A stretch of DNA of 64,000 nt from Rhynchospora pubera (lineage: Eukaryota; Streptophyta; Magnoliopsida; Poales; Cyperaceae), in contig CM051460.1 in the NCBI GenBank assembly GCA_028095005.1, forward strand, positions 111,945,039 through 112,009,038, given 5' to 3'. The position numbers and the translations under genes are program-made. Numbering within the stretch: position 1 is the first letter of the stretch; the number at the start of each line of letters is the position of its first letter. Positions 19,960 through 31,053 of the stretch are shown in pieces. The notes below the pieces were generated by a model. That model had not been told where the DNA came from. It saw only the letters and a list, made by a program, of their open reading frames with translations, and did not search any database.

Positions 19960-22900
19960 TCAAAGGAAACCCATCATCAACTCAACCTCTCGAGAAGCGT
20001 CTGCCACGAGGGAGGCAAAACAAGGGAGGGCTAACACTACGCCCATGCAAGCTCCCTCTGAATCATCATCAGAACCAACGTCCCTCCGGTGAGCTGACAC
20101 TCCAACTGTCGGCTCAACCAACACAGCATCTGGCGACAATGGCAGACCCGTCCCACCAGAAGGCAATAACACGACTAGGGGAGTGGAATCAATGAGAAGA
20201 GCCTCCCACTCGGAGTAATCCAATGGCGCCTCATCAGAAAACTCCGGAACCATGTTCGACTCAGGGAAAAGAAAATCATGGAGAGTCGGGAGGATAGGAC
20301 TGTCCGAGGGGCTCTCTCCTGAATGAAAAAGGAAAAGGTTATGAAAAATATGAAATGTACATCACGATGACAAGGAAAAATATGGATAAATACCTGAACA
20401 TAAGATGGAAGCATGATCTAGAACGTCCAGCTCTATACCCATAACATGGCTTGTCAGCTCATCAACACTCATAAAACTCTGAAGGGACAACTGGTACGAA
20501 TGGCACAAGTCCCGTAACCCCAAAGCCCAAAACTCAATGCTAAAAGCCATCAGGGTATACGAAAGTCGACCTGAAAGGAAACATGATAAGGAAAATATAA
20601 AATGAAACAGAAGGAAAATTAAGTTAAAAAGCAGTGAAATAAGACATACCTAGACCTCGAAGCGCTGGAAAGATGGCCGGTGCCGGAGCAGTCTCACAGG
20701 AAAAGGCAGTGACAGCAACGATAGCCAAGGAATCATCCGGAGTCGGAAAATCACTGTCCTGAATGAATGAAGCCGGAGAAATCAGGCTGGGGCGCAGGAT
20801 CTCCTCAAATGGCACGTTGATTGTCTCGACTTGAACTTCCTCCATCACGACTTCTTCCACAATGGGCTGAGGCTCGGCATGTAAGGCACTTCCCCAACCC
20901 AAAGAGCCTAGAAAATCTGAAACAACATGTAAGTCATGGTACTGAATAAAAAAAAGGAAGAAAGAAAAAAAAAGGAACGAAGACACATACCTGAAGGGAA
21001 TGAAGAGGAAGGAGGCTCCATGGGGAAATCGGAACTTAATTCCTCACCTGTCCGACGGCGGATTACATACTGCCCCGACTCCTCTGAAGGATCCGGACTT
21101 TCACGACGACGCTTCCTGAGTTCGTCTCTGGCTGCCTCTATAGCCTGCTGCTCTGGATATTCTGGGGAGGGGCAGGAATGCGTCGGACTGAGAACATCTC
21201 CCGCCTCAGGAGGAGCATCGTCTGAAAACAAAAGGAAGTAGAGTAAATGCCGGGAGCAACAAAATCAGCAAGGAAAACAAAATGCGATATAACCAAAATA
21301 CCTAAAAACATCAGGAGATGCTCATAGTTATCTGGCCCCTGCATAGCAGCCTGAAGAAATCCACCTGCTAAGGCACGCTCAACTCTAAAAAAGAAATGAC
21401 CAAACTTCCATTTTCCAAAACCTGCACACAGAAAATCACCAAATGAGCATACAAAACCATAACCGAACAAATGAAACAAAATAGGATATTCAATAAAATA
21501 CCTGGGAAGGAGCCGTCAAGGGGCACAGGAGGCTCAACATACTCTGTAACCTGAGATGAGCCTATCAGACAACCGTCAATCCCGTATGAGCCTCTGAGAG
21601 GTCTGAAACCACCAAGGGAAGCATCCAGGCCTGGAGGCACAACACGAGAAGATGGGTAAACCCTCTCCCTCAATATCTCAGCGCTCAAAGAATGAGGGAC
21701 CCTAGCCCATCCTCTGAACCAGCGATCATGATCAGCAGTCATGCGCCCCATCCTCTGCGGACCAGGAACAACACATCTAATCCCAGTCCCCAACCGTAAA
21801 GAAAAAGCGGCTAAATCAGCACAATACGCCAAAGAAACGCTACTGGGAGGATCAGAAAGTGCAGAAGAAGGAGTATCCTGATCATACCCAAACTGCCAAG
21901 CACACTTCTGAGGACTATACACCTCAGAGATAATCCTCGCACCTAGTCGGATGATCAAACAACCCTCTCTGATGCTGATAGCGTAATCTCTAGAACGCTT
22001 GTTCCTACGGGAAAGCAACCTCAGTGGAACTCCTTTCTTGGGAGGTTTTGAATCCTCAAACTCATACATCTTATCCGTGTTTGATGGCCAATTACCTGTG
22101 AAGGCCTCAGGACGATAATTGGTGACGTAACGATCACTCTTGGCAAAAAAGTAATGAGCAGTGAGCTGATCGGGAGGATGAACTGAGGAACCAGCAATGA
22201 GGCTAAGAGCCGGCATCGAACTCCGCACACCGCGCGAGGTAGATGAGGAATAGCACCCACTCCAATACACATTGAACCAACCGTGTAATATGTGTAATGG
22301 CATGGTAATATAAGCCCTGGAAGGATCTCGGGAGGAAGTAAGCTCTCGCAAGGACCGATATGCATTCACCAAAGCTGCTGTGGCTAAGGACACTTTATGA
22401 CCACGGGCCAATGCATTAGCTACTACAAAAACCCCCGGCCGAATGTAACCCACAGGCTCAATGACAACTATGAAGTAGCACAACCACCATGCTAGATAGG
22501 CTAGTCTCATCATCAAAAGCACAAGAACTCAAGTCCTCCCATGAAGCACACTGATTAGGAACATAGGTCTTATCTAAACCAGGCACCACAGGCTCCAAAG
22601 GACTAGCGAACCCTACGGCCTTTTCTCGCGGAACCTTATCCATGAAGTAACCAACCCAATCTTTGAAAGGCACATCACGGCTCAAACCCTGGAGAGAACG
22701 GGTCATAGCTATCTCATAATAAATCCTGAACACAGCCCGTAAAGAATCCTTATGAAAGAAATCCCCACCTCTATCCATACCGTAAAGCTCAAACTCTGGC
22801 GGGATCCTCTCCTCATAAAACAAACCTGCCACGGGAACCCCAAGCAGACGAACCATCTGGTTCAGATCAATGGTAGCATTGCGATCCTCAAGAACAAATG

Positions 22901-23545
22901 TGTTATCCATGTAATTCCAGTTAGTAGCCATGGCCCGAAGGATAATTGGATCCCAAGTATACCTAAACAGGGCCAATGTAACTCCTCCAAATATCTCCAA
23001 CTCAGTCAATTTCGGCCCCGTATGCCCCATCATGTAACGGGTCCACTCAGTCTGCCCCGGAACCCAACGGAGCTCACCCTGAACATTCAAATTTCCAGGA
23101 GCCCAAGGAATAACATGACCCTCTGTCATCTCCATGCTCAGCAAATGATAATCTGAAGAGGAACCTACCCGCCCAGTAGGACCCAGAAACAAACCCTCAA
23201 AAGAACAAACCCCGCCAGCACGGCGAAACTCACCACCAGGCACAAAGGAATCATAGGCAAGGCTGTGAAGACGTACCTCTGTAAGTGAAGGTGGGTCAGG
23301 CCTCAAATGAGGGTATGTGTGATCAGCATATAGAGGAGAACGATCATGCCGAGGTAGTAAACCATGGAAATTATCCCTCCCGTAAAGAATAACGCGTCGC
23401 CACTTGGGGCAAAGATGCTTGTAGATTCCCTGGGGGTCCAGATAACACTTGATGTATGAATCAATCGCCTCGTCAGAAGGCCCATACACACCATTCCTGA
23501 CTATGTCAAACCGGGGCACTGTGCTGTAGATTTCCTCAACAGGCC
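19960..23545 (-). pseudogene. Antisense multi-exon plant mobile domain (PMD) gene, frameshifted in its first long exon
   Basis: Minus-strand exons, each with AG/GT borders: 23545-21502, 21421-21302, 21221-20991, 20916-20650, 20570-20394 and 20318-19960 (stop). The introns are 74-80 bp and every one is phase 1. The long exon encodes a PMD-type domain as found in MAIN/MAIL1 and many plant transposons: ELEIFGGVTLALFRYTWD, DLNQMVRLLGVPVAG, then AYLAWWLCYFIVV and VFVVANALARGHK, later YSPQKCAWQFGYDQ. The frame changes by one base between about 22500 and 22560, so this copy is probably broken. The downstream exons are acidic and proline-rich. The region before 23545 looks like another phase-1 intron acceptor (GTGCAG); the first exon and start codon are not resolved. 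Confidence 0.72.
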
Positions 23546-23834
23546 CTGCACCTCCCACAAACAACAGAAAATGTTAGAAATTCCCATATTCTCAAAATAA
23601 AAGGGGGGCACCAGAGCAAATTGTTCCACGCGCGAGTTCCACAATCTGCTCTGGTGGGGGGCATTTGTTTGCCTCTGAAAAATGCTGTAAGGAAAATGGT
23701 GAAAAGTGCTCATTAAATATTGCAATCCGATTCTGAAAATATGCCATGCCCAAAATAAGACACGAATTCATACGCTGGGTCCGCACCTGTCTATGAATTA
23801 TTGAAGCTCACACAATTATCCACAAAATGAAATA

Positions 23835-23950
23835 TCGGCCCAATTCAGCCCAGCCCAGTCCAATTTCGAAATTCTGATTAAAATCAATAAGGCCCAGTAA
23901 CTAAATGGGTGTGGGCCTGGCATAATTAGAATAGAAAGGCCCAATTGAAA
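23835..23950. promoter_or_regulatory. GGCCCA-rich probable promoter of the antisense PMD gene
   Basis: Six GCCCA/GGGCC motifs fall within about 115 bp (for example GGCCCAATTC, AGCCCAGCCC, AAGGCCCAG, GTGGGCC, AGGCCCAATT). Such site II-like motifs are common in promoters of plant housekeeping genes and are rare elsewhere in this element. They lie just upstream of the antisense PMD exons. Confidence 0.45.
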
Positions 23951-25045
23951 TTAAAAGGGAATACGGATCCTTTTCCCTGGCGGATCCGAACCAAACGAAA
24001 TCCGCTAACCCAAACCCCTTCGGATTAAAACAAAAAGAAAAAGAAAAGACAGGTGGCGCTTTCCTATTGGTTCGTCCCTGTGGGACCCACATTCTGTTAA
24101 CAGAAGGAAAAAGAAAACGAGTACGAACCTAAAGAAGAAGGGATACAGCGACTAGCCGGAGTTTCGCCTCTTGTCGATGCCGAACGCCTCCGCGACTCCA
24201 ATAAATTACGCCGCTGCATTGATGACTTCACGACGATCCTGGCGATATCAAATACAGAGGGTGTCAGACGACGAATTTGGCAAGTAACAGACACAACATT
24301 GGTGATTGGGAAATATGGAATTGCAAAATTAAGCGGCGAAGTTATCAATTGAGGCACCTGAAGCATGGCAGTGGTTCCGCAATGGAAGAATTGTATGCCA
24401 ATTGGAGATAATTGCAAAGGAAAATAGGAGATGGCTTGAAGCCTCGACTGACGGTAGTGCTGAATATGGTGAAATTTTCAAAACAGTGATGTTATAAGGG
24501 AAATGAAGCTTTTATGGAGATGGTGAGTGATGTAAAAGAACCTCAAAAGAAACGAGATATATGCATGAGCTGCCAAGGATTCAGAATCCCCTTGACTGGA
24601 GAAGTCCAGTAAAAGAAAGAATGAAAAAGATGTAGGGGAAGGTACACTGGAGATCATGACTCCTCCCCTGCAGCCTATGATCTGAAAAAGGAACGCCTAC
24701 CGCTGCAGAGTTTCTTTTACCAGAAAGGGGGTAAACTTACCACTTCAATCACAGCCGTTAGATGGATTAAAGCATAGTACATGCTAATGAGTGCTCCCCC
24801 AGGGAATGACAGAAGGCATGGAGTAAAATAAAACAATTGAAATACATTTGCTAAAGCTGATTTTCATCTCACCACACATCACATATTAGACGGATAGATG
24901 GTACACTAAAGATGTCCCTATGGAATTAAGTTACTGTCATAAAGAATGAAACAAATTTGAGAACATGCGTCACCAGATGCAGTGCATGAACCCTCCCTGG
25001 TGGGCCCAGGGGGCAGATCAGTAAAAAACAAAAGGGACAAAGGAA
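23951..25045. other. Stretch between the antisense gene and the 3' LTR
   Basis: A minus-strand frame of 106 codons at 24417-24097 could be part of the antisense transcription unit, but it has no recognisable domain. The remainder is noncoding. Several purine-rich tracts could act as the polypurine tract, including one ending at 25045 directly before TGTAACAC. The true LTR border is not proven. Confidence 0.45.
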
Positions 25046-26104
25046 TGTAACACATAACCAACAAAGGAACAAACGTGATATTCCAACTTTGCCCCTCCAG
25101 CATATTGCATGGCTTGACAGGCTTGTAATTGGGCTAAATTGTTTTAAATTAAAGAAAAAAACTGAAATATGAGAATGTGTTAATACCCTCCCTAATGCCA
25201 TAGGAGTAATTGGGAATGAACAATGACCAAACAAATGTGAAATGAAATCAAAGGATGCTTCCCTGAAAAGAAATTCTGATGTTTTAGCAAAATAAACTTC
25301 TAATCATCAAATCCTAAACACACAATTTGTAGTAACAAGCACCCTTTCATATGTGCTGAACAATTGACCCCCCCCCCCAACCAATGAAAAATCGACAACA
25401 CTCCTGCAAGCCTGACAAAGGGAAATGCCTTTTTCACTTGAGATGAAACAGGAAACACCAAGGCTAACCAATTAAGTGGAACCAATCAATAAACCATGAA
25501 TGAATGAAACACCAATTCCACTTCTACCCTTAAATTTGGGATCAAAATACATATGAACTAAAGGGTATTTGTGAGATTACATGCCAGCCATGGATGGCTC
25601 CAGTGCAAAACCTATATGACTACTCAAATGGAGAAAGAAAGAAGAGACTGTCACCTAGCCACGGCTACATGCCTAAAGCTTGATCCTCTCACAAGAACAT
25701 CAAAGCCATCTACTGCCTATGGATGCATGGATGAGTGCCACCTGTCCCTACTCCACAACTGGCGCCAAATACTCCCTCCCCAAGGAAAGCCAGTGGATAA
25801 GAAAGAGGTAAACATGGCCTGGTCCCACCAAATGCCAAATAGCATGAGGACCCATCTGTCATATGCATCCTACATGGCAAGTAGAAAGAAGTAAGAAACA
25901 ACCATCCCATCCCTAGCCTGTAAATGCCAGGTGTCAAAAGGGGATTGGAAAGTGTAATTGAGCAGTAGAAAGGAAGAAGTGAAGGCAAGATTGTAAAAGC
26001 AAGGCGGCAAGCCATTTTACCATCTCAGCCACTGATCAAGATTTGAAGAATAGAGATGATGCCACATGTCCAGATGATGAAGCCACCAAACCCTGGAAAT
26101 CACC

Positions 26105-26112
26105 TATAAAAG
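26105..26112 (+). promoter_or_regulatory. LTR promoter TATA box
   Basis: TATAAAAG after CACC, followed about 25-35 bases later by a candidate start in a purine-rich to CCAATTAG context. It is the best TATA box in the LTR and lies about 125 bp before the AATAAA signal, as expected for the U3/R border. Confidence 0.65.
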
Positions 26113-26235
26113 AAGCTCCTCTTGAAGAAGAAGAGGAGGCCAATTAGTTAGTCGAAATTCTGTCATTTTAGGAAGTCAAGTTTGTTTTTGCAATCAAGGT
26201 AATAGATGTAATCTGTAATGGCCTCCAAAAATATG

Positions 26236-26241
26236 AATAAA
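26236..26241 (+). terminator. LTR polyadenylation signal
   Basis: AATAAA, 130 bases after the TATA box. It probably ends the R region and directs 3' end formation of element RNA. Confidence 0.5.
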
Positions 26242-26310
26242 ATGATGTTAAATGCATTTGTTGTGTTTTCTTTCTTCTTTCATTTCTGATTTTGTTCTTT
26301 GGGGATTACA

Positions 26311-26359
26311 CTGATGCTAGTGAGGAGCGTGACATAGATTCCACACTCATGAACATCAG
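26311..26359 (+). ncRNA. LTR stem-loop 1 with the conserved 19-nt loop
   Basis: CTGATG at 26311-26316 pairs with CATCAG at 26354-26359. Inside this, TGAG (26321-26324) pairs with CTCA (26346-26349). The loop contains AGCGTGACATAGATTCCAC (26326-26344), repeated in two further hairpins. It lies downstream of the TATA box and so is in the element RNA. Confidence 0.65.
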
Positions 26360-26434
26360 TTGTGCCTCCAAAAGGTCATGCATATAGAAGTAATTTGCAT
26401 TAGCATAAATTTTACTTTACTATCAGTGTGTGTG

Positions 26435-26499
26435 GCTAGCAGCTGCTGGTTATATGGAGAGCGTGACTTAGATTCCACCTCCATGGATGCCATGCTAGC
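26435..26499 (+). ncRNA. LTR stem-loop 2 with the conserved 19-nt loop
   Basis: GCTAGCA (26435-26441) pairs with TGCTAGC (26493-26499). ATGGAG (26454-26459) pairs with CTCCAT (26479-26484). The enclosed loop 26460-26478 is AGCGTGACTTAGATTCCAC, one base different from the other two hairpins, while the stems are unrelated in sequence. Confidence 0.7.
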
Positions 26500-26820
26500 T
26501 TCTGGCTTTAGTTTGTTTCAACATTCATGTCATAGTTGTCATCATGTTTCTGTTGAAGTTTGTCATGCACACAGTTCATAGCAATGGTTCAATAGGTTAA
26601 GTTCTTGTTATAATAAAAATATTTAGTCATGTGGCTAAAATACCTGTAGTTATGGTTTACATTCACATGAGTTTCTCTTTAGGTGTGTTTGCTTTTTGTC
26701 AAAAGGGTCCAGAAACAAGGAATTTCTAAGATAATCAAGTTTTTCATGCCCATTGGATTTCAAAACCAAAGGAATAGTTAATTTCTGTGTTTCAAATGCT
26801 GAAGGATACTTGAATCCTTA

Positions 26821-26915
26821 CATACTGTCCAAAATCAGAAAATGGCTTGGTCATGAGGAGCGTGACATAGATTCCACCCTCATGATATGGTCCAAATTCT
26901 GATTTATACAGTATG
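26821..26915 (+). ncRNA. LTR stem-loop 3 with the conserved 19-nt loop
   Basis: This is the longest of the three. CATACTGT pairs with ACAGTATG (26821-26828 with 26908-26915), AAATCAGAA with TTCTGATTT (26832-26840 with 26897-26905), TTGG with CCAA, and TCATGAGG with CCTCATGA (26851-26858 with 26878-26885). The loop 26859-26877 is exactly AGCGTGACATAGATTCCAC. That is about 29 base pairs in one stem system. Confidence 0.75.
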
Positions 26916-29025
26916 ATAGGTCTCAAGTTGACTGAAGCAATAAAAATAAGTAAAAATAGCTAAGTCCAGGGTTTAAAGTGAAATGTTATCTTTTATGGAT
27001 ACATAAGTTTAGGCTTAATAAAATAGAAGCATGTTTTGATCTTGAAAATACACTTGCAAGTCCCCTTTTCAATAGAAAAATGTGTCTTTATGTTCAATCA
27101 TTCTGATTTTAACTTAACACAAAATCTTGGAACTCATCTTATTTCGTTAATAAAAGCTCCTGTTTCTTTAGCAAGTAAAAAAATGATATATTTCTGTCCA
27201 AGAAGTCATGTCCTCAAGTTAGTTTTCAAAAGTAATGTTTTGCTAGAAGCAATAATGGTACAGTATGTCTATGTTCCTTTTTGTGACAGCATCCTAAAGA
27301 AATTTGTGTAATAAAATAGTCCTTTTCTTCATTTCTGTCCAAGAGTGAGTCTAAGGTTAAAGTTCACAGAATAAAATTCCATGTTTCATGTAATAAATAG
27401 TGCATATTTTAAGTTTGACAAAAGATGGTCGTTTCTTTAAGTCAGAGTCCAATGTCATGCATGTTAGAGAAAATAATAGCATGGTAGCCCTACATTTAAG
27501 CATAGAAACTAAGCAATAAAAGTAAAGTCAGAAAGTTTCAAAGTTGGTTTTATTGTCGTGTTCCTTGTTCCTCAATCAGCATGTCATAGCTGTTTCTTTC
27601 ATAGTCAGCACGTCAAAAAAAAAAAAGAGTATGGAGTTGCATCCCTTAAATCGAAATATCAATGGTTTGAGTTCAAGTAATCCAGTATCAATAATCATCT
27701 AAGTTAGCATTTGGGTTGCTGCATGGTGAATTAAAATATAGGAGGCACTCAAAGAAATCAAATCCAGTAAATATGACCACGTTTGCATGAATAAAATCAG
27801 GTTGCATAAGACTATCTGACAAGGATAGAATCCAAAATGGTAAAAAAAAAAAAGAACAAAGAGGAGAAATACTTAAGGCCTTGTAAAATGGAGAAATGTC
27901 AGGGGTTAAAATGAATAAGATAGTCCCATATACATAAACCTGACCAGCGCTAGTAAGACCATCACTATTAGTTCAAATTTGGTTTCGTTTGTTCAAGTGA
28001 GTGGGTAATATGGCCATAACCCGACCCCTGAGTTGCAAGTTATGTGTGTTCAATAAACAAGAAAAAGAAGAAATTAAAAGTGGACAAGATGAAGGCTTAA
28101 TGGGTGAATGCCCGTTGCTTAGTTCAGTATGGTAAATAAAGACATGGAAAAACATAAATGTTAAGACACAAGTTACATACCAAATCGTATTTCAGTTTAC
28201 AATCCCGCCGAACCAAAAGTCAAGTGAAGGCATATTACCTCAAAATTGGAAAATGCAATGTAAAATTGAATATGTAGGCGACTCCATGATGTCCACGAGA
28301 TACCTCACAATGTCTCTGTCGGAGCAATTCATCATTACACTCCGTCAACCAGTGGCTCTCCACCGCTGCAGCAGACCAGACAAAACCAACAGCCAGAACT
28401 CTCCAAGACGGCCAACGCGGCTTCAACGGACAGCGTAGACGACCCCAGTAGACCATCACAACGCTCTGTGATCTAGTCGCAGTCACCATGACGGCCGGAA
28501 GAGCCTACTGACATCGCCAATGGAGGCCTCCAGTCTAACGGGAAAGCAGCAGGAACCAGGCCAACGAAAGTGGGAGGGAGATGAGTTGAGGTTTTGTATG
28601 AGCTTGGCGTACCTGAGAGGCAACGTCGACACCTGAACCTAACTACGACTCACGCGGCGCACAGACACAGGCGTGGACCAAACGGCTTGATCCAACCCCG
28701 ACCCTCAGCGCTTCTCTGATCCTCTGCGACGCTCAGCGAGAAACGAGTCCCTGACATTATAACACAAAACATCAAAGTCTCAACCAATCAGAAAATTCTG
28801 TGACGTAGAAAAACTTCAAAAATGCATCAAAAATAGCTGGATTATCAGAAAAATTCTCATAAAACATCAAAATGTCAAGAAAAATGTGTGGAATATTTTG
28901 ATATAATGCGTCATGTCAAAACACTGAAACATCAAACATTTTGAAATTTAAAAGTCTAAAAGGATGGCCATAACAAAAAAAATAATAAAATTAAGTCCCT
29001 CAAAGAAGTTAAATAAAAGTCTCTT

Positions 29026-29156
29026 TTGAACATTTTATGTTCTGGACAGCAGGTACACTTGAACGTTCTACGTTCTGGACAACAGGTACATCTGAACAGT
29101 TTATGTTCTGGACGGAAGGTATATTTGACATTACATGTTCTGAACAACAGGTACAG
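29026..29156 (+). repeat. Four tandem 33-bp repeats inside the 3' LTR
   Basis: This is the 3' LTR copy of the array at 1235-1365, with the same four imperfect units. Confidence 0.85.
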
Positions 29157-29749
29157 TCAAACATTAAAATCTGCAAACAAATTTGAAATAAAAAAAAACA
29201 CCACCAAGAAGGTCAAAGACAGAAGCTTAAAAGTGCAAATTTAAAAGACCAAACTCAAAATCCCAACCAAAAGTTGAAAGTCTGAAACTGAAAAGTCACA
29301 ATTCAAAAATCCAACTCAAAGTCCAGACTGCCAAAACTCAAAAGTTCAAACCAAGTTCAAACTTTAAACCAAAGTCCGAGAAACCAAAATTCAAAAGTCA
29401 AAATCCAAAAGTGCTAGCTTAAAAATGCAAGACTTAAAAGTCAAACTCAAAAGTCCAAAATTCTAAAGTGAAAACTAAAGTCCAAACCTGAAAAATGACA
29501 CAAAGTCTAAATGACACAAAGTCTAAATGACACAAAGTCTAAAAGTGACACAAAGTCTAAATGACACAAAAAATTAAAAGTGACACAAAGCCTAAAAGTG
29601 ACTCAAGAGACACAAAGTCAAAAGTGACATAAAGTCTTAAAAGTCAAAAGTTCGTCCCTTCAAGACTGCATCGCGTTTCGCCTTGAAGGAGACACCCTCC
29701 TGATATTCAGATTGAGATAAAGGAAAAGTCAATTCTGAATTATCACTGA

Positions 29750-30110
29750 AGTTCCTGTCGAGAGAAGGCATAGCGCATCTGTACTCGCGACTTGAACGAA
29801 AATCCCAAAAATCCCTAAGTTCCTCAAACGATTGAGAGCTGACCTAGAATACCCAATTTTCTAGTGTTAGACTCAAATCTAACAGCCTGTTTCTACAAGT
29901 TCACAGCATGTTTGACCAGAAGCAGACTGAAATTTGATGCCCAGGTGACCAGAAGAAAAGTCAACCAGTGGCCATCACCTAAGTTCCTGTCAAGAGAAGG
30001 CATAGCGCATCTGTACTCAAGACTTGAACGAAATCCCAAAATCTCTAAATCCCTAAACGATTGAGGATTGATCTAGGATACTAAATTTCCTAGTATCGAA
30101 CTCAAAAATC
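29750..30110 (+). repeat. Imperfect direct duplication of about 130 bp, 3' LTR copy
   Basis: Counterpart of 1976-2336. Both halves carry GAGAAGGCATAGCGCATCTG and ACGATTGAG. Confidence 0.75.
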
Positions 30111-30589
30111 TCTGTAACGGCATTAAGCCTGACACAGCAAAGTAAAAACAACCCAAATGTCTTAAAATGTGAAACTAAAGAATTAAATCACATCATTCAT
30201 GTTTGCATGGCTCTGTTAAAATAGCTGCCCTTCTGCATTGCTTTTCACCCTGAAACTCTCTATCAAGACACAATCCTTTTTATTAAAAATGGACTTCATC
30301 CACTTACTACATCTAAACTTTGATTATCCCGATCTAGAGGTGCTCTTGGCCAGTTCTTAACTGAGTCCGGAGGTAATTAACAGTAGGGGCTTGCGCCTAC
30401 TGGAAAAAAAGGACCTACGACAAACAATCAACTCTCGAGGTACTTAGAACCGCATTAGTGTCCTTCGCTCGTTTGGAATGGACAGTAACGACGGGTCTCG
30501 AGATGCTCGAGGGGTATCTGATCCGCATTTTCTTCGCCCCATAGAGGACTATCTGATCTTCCGTGGTTGGACTGAAAAAGTGCGAGACA

Positions 30590-31053
30590 ATAGCATAATT
30601 TCTCTATTATCAAATACATTTTAAATGACTAATTATATAGGATACCAAGATCGATCGATTGACAGTTGTCTAATTGAGAATTATTTAAATCCTATAAATT
30701 TTCAGTATTACACAATGTTGTAATCTTAATTTTATTGACATTTCAAAACTTAGAACTAAAATATGGAATTCACTTTAAATTGGTTCATTTCACGAGTGAT
30801 GCATTAAAATTAAATTTTGTAATATTTGGAATCAATTTTTATACTAGATCAAAAAACTAAACAAATAAACAAATCTAGTTTATTATGATTCTTTGTTTTT
30901 TATGTTTAGATTTTATTAACAATTCTAATCTAATGTAAAATTAGTTTAAAAATAAATAAATCTTACAAAACTGTATAATTCATGAAATTAATGGGCAAAT
31001 TGTTTTTTATTTGGTATTTGAGTTTAAATTTAAAAAGTTTGTGACAATTTCAA
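30590..31053. other. AT-rich host DNA right of the retrotransposon
   Basis: No gene is seen. It begins with ATAGC, the presumed target duplication of the LTR element. The last nine bases (31045-31053, CAATTTCAA) are the left target duplication of the next transposon. Confidence 0.6.

Larger units (their letters stand above)
1..30589 (+). mobile_element. Giant Ty3/gypsy LTR retrotransposon, Tat/Ogre type (left end outside window)
   Basis: Two near-identical direct repeats (1-2815 and 27793-30589) flank a primer binding site, gag, protease, RT, RNase H and integrase in gypsy order. A second, archaeal-type RNase H after the first, and a long upstream ORF fused to Gag, are hallmarks of the Tat lineage (Ogre, Retand, TatIV). 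Antisense accessory genes lie between integrase and the 3' LTR, a layout known for some Tat elements. More than 30.5 kb is visible and the 5' LTR is incomplete, so the full element is probably about 33 kb. The LTR ends ...GAGACA; the 3' LTR is followed by ATAGC, the likely target duplication, but the matching left flank is outside the window. Coding frames carry lesions, so this copy is probably not autonomous. Confidence 0.96.
25046..30589 (+). repeat. 3' LTR (right end firm, left end tentative)
   Basis: The right end at 30589 is fixed by identity with the 5' LTR end at 2815. From 27793 on it matches the visible 5' LTR. A TATA box at 26105 and a poly(A) signal at 26236 show that U3 and R lie well to the left of 27793, so the LTR is at least 4.5 kb. 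I place the left end at TGTAACAC (25046) because a purine-rich run precedes it and TGT...ACA ends would match. Another TGT after a purine run lies near 25650. The resulting length of about 5.5 kb is in the range known for Ogre elements. Confidence 0.8.

Noticed and set aside
22752..23156. Plus-strand 134-codon frame
   Set aside because: It is the complement of the PMD exon and has no domain or promoter of its own.
18259..23545. Envelope-like gene after integrase
   Set aside because: The open frames are on the opposite strand, are split by introns and show PMD and plant transposon-protein signatures, with no signal peptide or membrane segments in env order.
25650..25660. Alternative 3' LTR left end at TGTCACC after a purine-rich run
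   Set aside because: Possible, but one base separates the purine run from TG; neither this nor 25046 can be proven without the left end of the 5' LTR.
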